From: Polyodon spathula
Taxonomy: Eukaryota > Chordata > Actinopteri > Acipenseriformes > Polyodontidae
Assembly: GCF_017654505.1 (NCBI RefSeq)
Contig: NC_054537.1
Span: 71,628,618-71,692,617, forward strand
Direction of reading: 5' to 3'
DNA: 64,000 bases
A model generated the notes under the pieces. It saw only the letters and a list, made by a program, of their open reading frames with translations. It ran no database searches and was not told the DNA's origin. Of this stretch, positions 53,923 to 61,954 are shown one piece after another. Each line of letters opens with the position of its first letter. Positions within the stretch are counted from its first letter, which is position 1. A program made the position numbers and the translations under genes.

Positions 53923-54689
53923 AGATTGTGAGGTCGAGATAAACCTGGGGACCGTTTGTCACTGTCTCTGGCTACTGGGAGCTGTCAACGCGCCTCTCAG
54001 CTGGGCCCCATGTGAGCATTGGAACTCATCTTGCCAGCAGCTGTCCTGGAGTCACTGTGAAATTACACAAACACAGAAAGGGAAACATTCAGTGAGGCAA
54101 GCAATATGTAACTGGAGACCATTTTAACAAATTATGTCTCAATGTGGCAGCAACTTTTCACTGTTTGTATATGTTTGCGTACCTGGCTTACTAAAACTAT
54201 TGGTACAAAACAATTACAATCCCAAAAGTAGGCAAATCAAAATAAAACAAGACCCATAAAATGAGTCAATGAACATAAAACATAATACAATGAACATAAA
54301 ACAAAATGGCCAGAATGGTTTAATATATCAATTAAAAAAATATTCAGAGAAAAAAGGCACTTTGCAGAGCCATATTCCAGTCAAAATGACTACTTTCAAG
54401 ATTAAATATTTCCTTCTGATATATTCCCACATTTGTGAAACAGAAAGAAGGAATGATGTCTCCCAGGTACATTGAAAAATAAGTAGTAGGCTTTCACTGG
54501 AGTTGGCATCTTGACAAATCCACAATCATACCAATCTATGCCTTAGTCAATTTACAAACAAAGAAAGGCTTGAAATAAAAATAAAAAACATGTGTGCTAG
54601 GAGGAGGAGGCATGTCTTGTTTGTTGCATTTATAAAAAAAATAGAATATCTTACGTTATATTAAAAAAAAAAAAACATGTATTATAATG
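53305..54689. other. Unassigned sequence around a (GA)n repeat
   Basis: No coding sequence supported. Contains the (GA)n at 53853-53921 and a short repeated ATGAACATAAAACA-type pair near 54269-54302. Confidence 0.4.
53853..53921. repeat. (GA)n microsatellite with duplicated flank
   Basis: About 34 GA units. GAGCAGATTGTGAG occurs on both sides (about 53831-53844 and 53919-53932). Confidence 0.92.
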
Positions 54690-54903
54690 CATGGGTCACA
54701 TTGACCCATGTGGCAGTTCTAGGTAGAACTTTATAGCTTTATCATTTTTGCGATTCTGGCTATCAAACGCCATCAGGATATTTATTTAATATATTTAGGA
54801 AAAGTCAAAAACGGACATACACATACAATTTACAATGGAAGACTAATTCATATTTTAAATGCAAAATGGGTTAAACTGACCCACATGGCGGTTCTAGTGT
54901 TAA
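54690..54903 (-). mobile_element. piggyBac-type terminus with subterminal direct repeat, copy 2
   Basis: Read on the minus strand: TTAA (54900-54903), CACTAGAACCGCCATGTGGG, TCAGTTTAACCC, then about 180 bp later ACCTAGAACTGCCACATGGG and TCAATGTGACCC. Layout and interior match 17613-17820. The TTAA coincides with the TTAAAATGTAG of the CR1 consensus (as read from the other CR1 copy), so it appears to have inserted at a CR1 TTAA. The far end of the element and the other half of the CR1 are not visible to the left. Confidence 0.58.
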
Positions 54904-55650
54904 CTTGTAGAAAACAGAAAGTACTGATTAGAGGAGAAACCTCAACATGGAGTGAGGTAACTAGTGGAGTACCATAGGGATTAGGGTCATCTGCTCTTCC
55001 TAGTCTACATTAATGACTTAGATTCTGCTATAGTAAGCAAACTTGTTAAATTTACAGAAAACACAAAAATAGGAGGAGTGGCAAACACTGTTGCAGCAGC
55101 AAAGGCCATTCAAAATGATCTAGACAGCATTCAGAACTAGGCAGACACATGGCAAATGACATTTAACAGAGAAAAGTGTAAGTTACTGCACACAGGAAAT
55201 ACAAATGTGCATTATAAATACCATATGACAGATATTGAAATTGAAGAAGGAATCTATGAAAAACACCAAGGAGTTTATGTTGATTCAGAAATGTCTTCAT
55301 CTAGACAATGTGGGGAAGCTGTAAAAAAGGCAAAAAAAATGCTCGGATATATAGTGAAAAGTGTTGAATTTAAATCAACGGAAGTAATTTTAAAAGTTTA
55401 CAATGCATTAGTAAGACCTCATCTAGAATACTGTGTTCAGTTCTGGTAACCTCGCTACAAAAAGGATATGGCTGCTCTAGAAAAAGTTCGAAGAAGAGTG
55501 ACCAGATTTATTCTGAGTTTAAAAGGCATGTGATATGCAGACAGGCTAAAATAATTGAATCTATTCAGTCTTGACCAAAGAAGACTATGTGGCGATTTGA
55601 TTCAAGCAGTCAAAATTCTAAAAAGTGTTGACAATGTTGACCCAAGGGAC
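54904..55650 (+). pseudogene. CR1 LINE fragment, RT C-terminal half
   Basis: Same family as 30221-33167, opposite strand. It starts at the CRKQKILIRGK region, passes VTSGVP, then KLVKFTENTKIGGVANT, where the motif C ADD has become TEN. It continues with MTFNREKCKLLHTGNTNVHY, SSSRQCGEAVKKAKKMLGYI, VRPHLEYCVQFW, a stop, and NLFSLDQRRLCGDLIQAVKI, ending at DPRD. At least three stops and the lost catalytic Asp pair make it inactive. An LTR interrupts it at 55651. Confidence 0.88.
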
Positions 55651-55996
55651 TGTCCCAAAGATCGTCTCCTTTCCTGTTCTCCACTCACCGAACACACAAT
55701 CCAGAATGGGTGGAAACATGCAGCTTTTATGCAGCTGTACCGAGACTCGATTGCTAATCAATCATTCAATTGGAGTCGCGGTACAACTGCACGTGAATTA
55801 ATAAAGTGCAATTCCCCGTGCTCACATATTACATTTTAGTTGCACGTGAAGTGCTGTACAATCCTTGTGCCTAAAGACAAACATACATTTTAAACACTCG
55901 TGTTACACAGACCCATTTATACCTTGTACACCAATGACTATACACCAACATTAACACACAACACAAAATACACACAGGGGCGGGCACTTTGCCACA
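55651..55996 (-). mobile_element. Solo LTR in CR1, perfect 5-bp target duplication
   Basis: A 346-bp LTR flanked by GGGAC on both sides (55646-55650 and 55997-56001). On the minus strand it begins TGTGGCAAAGTGCCCGCCCC and ends CTTTGGGACA. GCATAAAAGC near 55720 is a TATA-like box. The left GGGAC is the GGGAC of the CR1 DPRD codons, so the LTR is younger than the CR1. A near-palindrome around 55730-55795 (GTACCGAGACTC / GAGTCGCGGTAC) lies in the promoter region. Confidence 0.85.
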
Positions 55997-56049
55997 GGGA
56001 CCTTTTAGTATTTTTGAACAGAACACCAAGCTATAAAGATATCGACTGG

Positions 56050-56960
56050 ATAAAGCAACTATATTGTATGTATGTGATAAACTGAAAGAAGATTTAGTGT
56101 CAAGTACCCTGAGAGGTCATGCATTACCAGTACCCCTCAAGATAACTGCAGCCTTGTCATTTTTTGCCACCGGTTCCTTTCGGACTCCAGCAGGTGATGC
56201 ATCTGGAATCAGTCAGATGTCAATGTCTAATTGTGTGTCTCAGGCTACAGCTGCTTTAGTAAAGAGGTCACACAAATACATGTTTTCCTCATACACTGCA
56301 GCAGCAGACTTAGTTAAAAGATTTCTTTTTTGACATTGCTGGTTTTCCTGGGATCCTGGAAGATGTTGATTGCACACATGTGGCCCTGCATGCTCCTGTT
56401 GTGAATACAACAGATTTTTACAATAGGAAAAGGTTCCATTCAATGAACATGCAGGTGTTGTGCAATACCACCTGTCACATTATGAATGTGTGTGCCAAAT
56501 TCCCTGGATCAAGCCATGACTCATCACTGAGGATAACTCATCACTGAGTACGTGGTTTGAGAAACACCCTGATGTGAATGGTTGGCTTATAGGTGATAGT
56601 GCTTATAGTCTGAAGTCCTGGTTAATGACTTCCATTTTAAATCCACAGTCAGCAGCTGAAAATAAATACAACGATGCACATACATCTTCTCAAACCTGCT
56701 TAGAATGAACCCTTGGCATCTTTAAAGCACGTTTTAGATGCCTTGATTGGTCAGGGAGGTCTTTACAATACAGCCTGCTGAAAGTATATTACACAACATA
56801 GCTTTAAACCGTCACATTGTGGAACACATTGAGGTGCCTGAAAGAAACGCTGTACCAGGCGATGATGATGTGTCACCACTTCCACCTGCATCCAGCAGAA
56901 ACTTGGAGGGGCAGACAAAACAACAGCACATCTTAAATAACAATTTTTCCTAACGGTAAG
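56050..56960 (+). pseudogene. HARBI1-like PIF/Harbinger transposase, broken
   Basis: Conceptual pieces in order: LRGHALPVPLKITAALSFFA, TGSFRTPAGDASGISQMSMS, then AGFPGILEDVDCTHVALHAP with the first catalytic Asp, FYNRKRFHSMNMQVLCN, NVCAKFPGSSHDSS with the second Asp, WFEKHPDVNGWLIGDSAYSL, SWLMTSILNPQSAAENKYN, and SQTCLE*TLGIFKARFRCLD. In the last, the Glu of the usual IERTFG motif is kept and the Arg codon has become TGA. Several stops, shifts and a 17-bp tandem duplication at 56519-56548 disrupt it. The N-terminal helix-turn-helix is not clear. A Tc1 element inserted just downstream. Confidence 0.83.
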
Positions 56961-56969
56961 GTATTGCTT

Positions 56970-56992
56970 GTATATATATATATATATACATA
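56970..56992. repeat. Short (TA)n tract
   Basis: About nine TA units plus CATACA. It supplies the TA target of the next Tc1 element. Confidence 0.8.
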
Positions 56993-58360
56993 CACTACCG
57001 GTCAAACGTTTTAGAACACCCCCATTTTTCCAGTTTTTATTGAAATTTAAGCAGTTCAAGTCCAATGAATAACCTGAAATGGTACAAAGGTAAGCAGTAA
57101 ATTAAAAAAAAAAAAAAAAGTTTAGGTTACCAAAAACTGAAAAATAATGTACATTTCCTAGTTACACAAAAAGGCCTTTTTCAGGGAACAAGTAATGGGT
57201 TAACAACTTACAGCTGTTCTGCAGCAATGGAAGTAAATTAAGCTTTGAAAATTGATGCTAACAATTCCTACAGGTGTCCCAACTTTTGTTGATTACTTAC
57301 ACACCCTCTGTCTGTATGAAAGCAGTGTTGGAACAGACTGTGTCACTACACCCTCTTAAGCATTATTTGGACAGTATTGTACTGCCGGAAGTAGTATAAC
57401 TCTTAAAAGTGTAGGTCTTTCCTTTAGAGAAATTGCAAAGAAAGCCAAGGTGTCAGTGAGTACAGTTTCCTACACCATCAAAAGGCACTTAGAAACTGGA
57501 GGAAACTCTGACAGGAAGTGGTCTGGCAGACCCAAAGGCACATCAGAATCAGAAGACAAGTTTCTGAGAGTCAACAACTTGCGTGATAGGCGGCTCACAG
57601 GACAACAGCTTCAAGCACAGCTTAACACAGCTTAAGTAAGCAAGTCTCAGCTTCAACTGTGAAGAGAAGACTTTGAGCTGCAGGTTTGACAGGTCGAGTG
57701 GCAATAAGAAAGCCATTGCTAAGATGGCAAAATAAGAAAAAGAGGCTTGCCTGGGCTATGAAGCACCGCCAGTGGACTACTGAAGACTGGAAGAAGGTCT
57801 TATGGACCGATGAATCAAAATTTGAAATCTTCGGTTCATCACGCAGGTTTTTTGTACGCCGTCGACTATGCGAAAGGATGTTTCCTCAGTGTGTGACACC
57901 AACTGTCAAACATGGAGGAGGAAGCATGATGGTCTGGGGCTCTTTTGCTGGATCCAGAGTCGTTGACTTGCACAGAGTGAGTGGCACCCTGAACCAAAAC
58001 AGTATACCACAGCATTTTGCAGCACCATGCAATACCCTCTGGTATACGCCTAGTTGGTCAGGGGTTCATCCTACAGCAAGATAATGACCTAAAACATACC
58101 TCCAGGCTATGTCAGAACTACCTTAGAAGAAAAAAACAAGACGGTAGGCTTCAAATCATGGACTGGCCAGCACAGTCTCTAGACTTAAACCCCATCGAGC
58201 TGGTTTGGGATGAACTGGACAGAAGGGTGAAAGCAGAGCAACTTGCAAGTGCAACACATTTGTGGGAACTTCTGCAACAGTGTTGGGAAGGCTGTTATAT
58301 CTGCAAAAGGTGGCTGCTTTAATGAGTCAAAAATTTAGATTAAATTTTGTTAATTCATTT
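56993..58360 (+). mobile_element. Tc1-like transposon B, copy 2 (right end missing)
   Basis: Begins CACTACCGGTCAAACGTTTT after a TA and matches copy 1 (6196-7605, inverted) throughout: the untranslated leader, the transposase and up to about 58360 in the sequence following the stop. There it diverges into unrelated sequence, so the right inverted repeat is gone. It lies between the HARBI1-like pseudogene and antisense frames at 58823-59663. Confidence 0.87.
57414..58325 (+). pseudogene. Tc1 transposase, full length but broken (element B, copy 2)
   Basis: Helix-turn-helix VSVSTVSYTIKRHL, hinge SGRPKGTSES, then LTGQQLQAQLN and a stop. CTTCGA has become CTTTGA where copy 1 keeps Arg. Then TGRVAIRKPLLRWQ, VLWTDESKFEIFG with the first Asp, GGGSMMVWGSFAGS and a frameshift. 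GFILQQDNDLKHTSRL carries the second Asp and SLDLNPIELVWDELDRR the Glu. It retains the roughly 220 bp missing from copy 1, but stops and the shift still inactivate it. Confidence 0.88.
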
Positions 58361-58822
58361 TTTACCATTAAATGTTTAATTTTTTTCACAGGTCGCCTTA
58401 CTCTGCCACTTCTAGTTGAACCATTGCCTTGTTCAGCATTTGAAACTGGGATAGGAGCATCTTGTACACAATGTATACTTTTGTACTGGTTCAACATTAT
58501 CTTGTACAGGCTACTCAGGACACAATAGTGACTCTTTGTGTTAATTTTGTGAGAAACTGACTCATTTGGAGGTGTTATTGGTCGACTGGGCAATGTGTCT
58601 TTTGAATGTAGAGCTGGTTATTCCTGTGTATGTGTTGTTGCAAATGAGTCATACATCAATTTAGATCTCTGGCTATTTCAAACATATTATTATTTAATTC
58701 CACCATGGTGTTGTGTATGGAATCCATTTTCATTAAATGATAAATTATTTTGTTTGTTATTTAATTATTTCATTTTGTGCCCTCAGAAGTTACATCTGTT
58801 CTTTTCTGTGCTGGGCCATTTT
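58361..58822. other. Spacer with a basic antisense ORF
   Basis: An antisense frame (58327-58593) contains TRSGRVRRPVKKIKHL, a basic segment of the kind seen at the C-terminus of some Gypsy integrases or in nuclear DNA-binding proteins. It runs over the Tc1 edge, so its extent is uncertain. Confidence 0.3.
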
Positions 58823-59058
58823 CTATGCTGATAGTTCATTAGCCTGTAGAATAGCCTGCACAGCTCCACAAACAGGTGGGCTTACCTCAGCAACTCTTTG
58901 TTTTTTGCTGCCATTTGAGTGATTGTTTTTTTGTTTCTTCTTTTTGGGGAGTTCCGCATTTTCAACAATACACTCTTCTGTGAAGTCTTCATTTGCATCC
59001 ATTTGTTCCTCTTCATCATCTGTCTCTTCCTTTTCTTCAACATCTATCTCTTCTCTTC
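58823..59058 (-). pseudogene. Acidic protein fragment with nuclear-localisation-like stretch
   Basis: About 78 open codons on the minus strand: an acidic run (VEEKEETDDEEEQMDANED), then ELPKKKKQKNNHSNGSKKQR, a bipartite basic cluster, then VSPPVCGAVQAILQANELSA and a stop. The acid-then-basic order is common in the accessory proteins of DNA transposons. It has no start codon and a stop lies just upstream. It faces the HARBI1-like gene, so it may be the end of a second gene of the same Harbinger element, but no domain proves this. Confidence 0.4.
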
Positions 59059-59080
59059 ATCAGATTAATGATCACCTATC

Positions 59081-59102
59081 AATCAATCAATCAATCAATT
59101 AA
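59081..59102. repeat. (ATCA)n repeat
   Basis: Five tandem ATCA units. Confidence 0.8.
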
Positions 59103-59355
59103 TCTTTGTTTTATATACAAGAGAAAAGTTAAAATGACAATAATTTTTTAAAAAAAGTATAGAAACATACTGAAAAGCACAAGCAAGTAATAATAAATCA
59201 TATGTTACTAAGTACCCTAAATAAACAATTAATAAAGAGCATTAAAAAACATGCAAGAAAATCTGGTTTACAGGATTATAAACGCTGTCATAAAATCATT
59301 TTTATGCTTTTATGCATTTGAAAAATAGAAAATAACAATATTTATTTAAATAAAA

Positions 59356-59663
59356 TTATATTTTCCTAGTATTAGCAATATTCTTTTTTAGTCGCTGTAG
59401 CGGTATGTTCGCTGCACTAAAGTCTTCCACTAATTCAAACGTGTTGACATTACATGTTTCTCCACTTTCTGTGCTCTTTTTAAACAATCCTGCTTGTTCG
59501 GTAATTGTTCAGCCTGAACTTAAAGTTTAACTCTCTTGTTTTTGTGTACTGCGCTGTCAAGATGCTTGTCAATAGTACTTTTTCTTAGATGATCCAGATA
59601 CAAGTTGTGCAAAACAGAATCCCACCATCTACATGCAACATCCCCTTTTCGTACCTCTGAATA
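59356..59663 (-). pseudogene. CGGBP1-like zinc-finger protein fragment
   Basis: On the minus strand: YEKGMLHVDGGILFCTTC, a one-base shift, then LDHLRKSTIDKHLDSAVHKN. This is the Cys-x2-Cys ... His-x5-His finger with the RKSTI..HL signature of CGGBP1-type proteins, themselves derived from hAT transposases. After a second shift it reads LFKKSTESGETCNVNTFELV, then EDFSAANIPLQRLKKNIANT and a stop. CGGBP1 binds CGG repeats in vertebrate nuclei. Here it is a decayed, probably transposon-borne relative and not the host gene. Confidence 0.6.
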
Positions 59664-59675
59664 CTAGCTTCATAG

Positions 59676-59935
59676 GAAGCTGTGTGGTCCAGTGGTTAAA
59701 GAATTAGGCTTATAAACAGAAAATACCTTGTTCATATCCAGTTCACCCACTGACTCATTGTGTAACTCCAAGCAAGTCACTTAACCTCTTTGTGCTATGT
59801 CTTTCAGTGAGACATTCTTGTAAGTGACTTTTCAGCTAATGCATAGTTCACAGACCCTAGAATCATATCTTGTAAAGCACATTCTCATGGTGGTCCACTA
59901 TAAAAGGTGCTGTATAAAGATTATTATCTTCTGTT
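59676..59935 (+). repeat. tRNA-derived SINE, full length
   Basis: Head GAAGCTGTGTGGTCCAGTGG (A box region), a weakened B box (TTCATATCCAG), body TGACTCATTGTGTAACTCC with AAGCAAGTCACTTAACCTCT, then a GTAAGTGACTTTTCAGC tract and tail AAAAGGTGCTGTATAAAG. The same head is found at 18252. Non-autonomous; it would have used a LINE for mobility. Confidence 0.75.
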
Positions 59936-60058
59936 GAAATGAATTTAATTTTTTTTTTTTGGTCAGCTGTCTGCATTTTTAATGTTAATCATACATTGCA
60001 AACTACTACATCAACAATAGCTAAACAACCATTTTAAACTTGCCCCCTGTGACTTGCA

Positions 60059-60313
60059 TGTTACGTCATTGTACAGTATGATGAATTCACGAGTCATGAG
60101 TGATGATATTATCATTTGTAAATAGTCCCTTGTGGACTTATTACACATATCTAAGAGTTTATAGAGGAGCCCTGGTTTTGGGAGCAGGCATTCAAGATGG
60201 CTTCCCAAGTATGTTAAAGTGTTAGATCAGCATGTTACTTAACAAGTTAATAAAAGTTATTTATTTTCATTCATTGTGAAGTTGTTAATGAACCCTAGGT
60301 TTCTAAAGGTACA
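60059..60313 (+). mobile_element. Possible 5' LTR of the Gypsy remnant
   Basis: TGTTACGTCATTGTACAG opens a block with AATAAAAG near 60249 and ends GGTACA. About 15 bp later TAGTATCAGAAGTGC resembles a primer-binding site. Gag homology follows in the same strand at about 60510. Boundaries are tentative and no second LTR was found. Confidence 0.35.
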
Positions 60314-60384
60314 TAGAAAAACATATAGTATCAGAAGTGCCGAATGAAAAGGGGCTGAGCGAAAAAGGGCAAATTGTAAAAATA

Positions 60385-60423
60385 AATAAACAAATAAATA
60401 AATAAATAAATAACTAAATAAAA
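60385..60423. repeat. (AAAT)n repeat
   Basis: About nine AAAT-type units with two interruptions. Confidence 0.9.
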
Positions 60424-60509
60424 TAGATAAATTGCAGCCTCCGCCTAGCTCACAATTAAGGGAAAATCTTTCTGAAATTGGAAAAGGTTTACACAATACT
60501 TTCAAGTTT

Positions 60510-61612
60510 ATTTATCTGCAATAGAAGCAGATGGAAAGAGTAAGAAAATGAAAGCAGCCACTTCACTTAGTAGGAGACAAAGCATTGGACATATAATACA
60601 TTTGAATTTGAGGAGGGCAAAGAAATGGAAATGGATGCAATAATAGAAGTATTTGAGAGGTATTGCATTCCAAAAAGAAACGTGACCTACGAAAGGCACA
60701 GGTTTTGTTTACCAGTGTACAGAAATCTGGTGAATCTATAGACCAGTGTGTATGGAGTTAAGAACATGCAGCAAGACTTGTGCTTTTGGAGAGTTAACCA
60801 AGTCACTAATTAAAAATAGAACAGTATGTGGAATATCGGATAACTTAGTGAGTGAAACACAGATAACCATAAAAACACAGGCAAAAGCATTGGATAGTGA
60901 AGAGACTATTGTAGTGAACGCTGTGGTAAGAGGAATTGAGAGAAATTAACATGAAAACCGAATTGCCTAACATGAAAAGATTCCGAAGCAGAGAGGAAGC
61001 ATCAAATATGTGTGGATGGTGTGAAAAACAGCATGCAGCAAAAAGCTGTCCTGCATTTGGAAAAGCTTGCATCAAATGTGGTAAAAAAAATAATCACTTC
61101 GGAGCACAAATAGATGTGATTTCAGAGACTTCAGAAGTTTAAAGCAGATGCCTAAATTGAGTAAAGTGAAAGTGACAGGCTTAGGAGTAACTATATCAGT
61201 GAAGGACAAATGTGTTGCAAATGTAAAGTACAAGAACGCTGTTTACAAACTATCCTTTGCGATAGTACCAAAAGAAGTTCAGCCAGTATTAGGTCTGAAT
61301 GCATGTAACAAACTGAACTTAGTAAAACGAATACTGTCAGTAGAGTGTCAAGATGACTGAAATTATGGCACACTGTTGCATCACTATGAGTATCTGTTCA
61401 ATGGACTGGGTTGTTTAACAGAAGAACACAACATTAAGGTAGACAAACAGCTCACCCCGGTAATTCATCCATGTGGGAAAGTACCTTTTGCAGTACAAGA
61501 CAAGCTTAAAGAAGAGCTGGATAGGAAGGAAAGCCAAGATGTTGTGAAGAAAATAGATGAGCTAACGGAATGAGTGAACTCCTTAGTGATTGTGAACAAA
61601 GAAGCCCTTGTT
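60510..61612 (+). pseudogene. Ty3/Gypsy gag-pol remnant (gag, zinc knuckle, protease, start of RT)
   Basis: In shifting frames: FEEGKEMEMDAIIEVFERYC, KRNVTYERH, SGESIDQC, LRTCSKTCAFGELTKSLI and NRTVCGISDNLVS (gag). Next is a zinc-binding stretch CGWCEKQHAAKSCPAFGKAC followed by IKCGKKNNHF. A linker AQIDVISETSEV precedes the weak protease end AIVPKEVQPVLGLNACNKLN. RT begins LFNGLGCLTEEHNIKVD, then PVIHPCGKVPFAVQDKLKEE, LDRKESQDVVKKIDELTE, a stop for Trp, and VNSLVIVNK. It breaks off before the RT catalytic YxDD-type motif. RNase H and integrase are absent. Confidence 0.85.
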
Positions 61613-61950
61613 TTACTGTGTAAGGGACTGAGCAAAGCAACTGTTTTTCTTCTGTCTTCAACTACACAGTTAGAAAACTGTGAACTGAGTCTACTGTCCA
61701 AGGCTCGGGTGATAGCTGAGAGACGATTTTATATCAGAATAGGCAAGCGCAGCACGCGTGCATGGTGCGCTAAGTGCGGTGCAACAAGTGCAGAGCTTGT
61801 CTGTTCTTGTCCGTGTCTTGGTAGTAATCTGCTAAACAAAAAAAGGTTGTTTTGTAAGTACTAAGAAATGTCTAATATTAGACTTCTCTTTTTATCTGTT
61901 TTTATAATTTTACATATTCAGTGCTCCTTTAAGCTGTTGTTCCCTTTGAT
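61613..61950. other. Junction sequence, unassigned
   Basis: About 340 bp between the Gypsy break and the next LINE. A GC-richer patch at 61740-61800 (GCGCAGCACGCGTGCATGG) stands out. No gene recognised. Confidence 0.35.
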
Positions 61951-61954
61951 TGTA

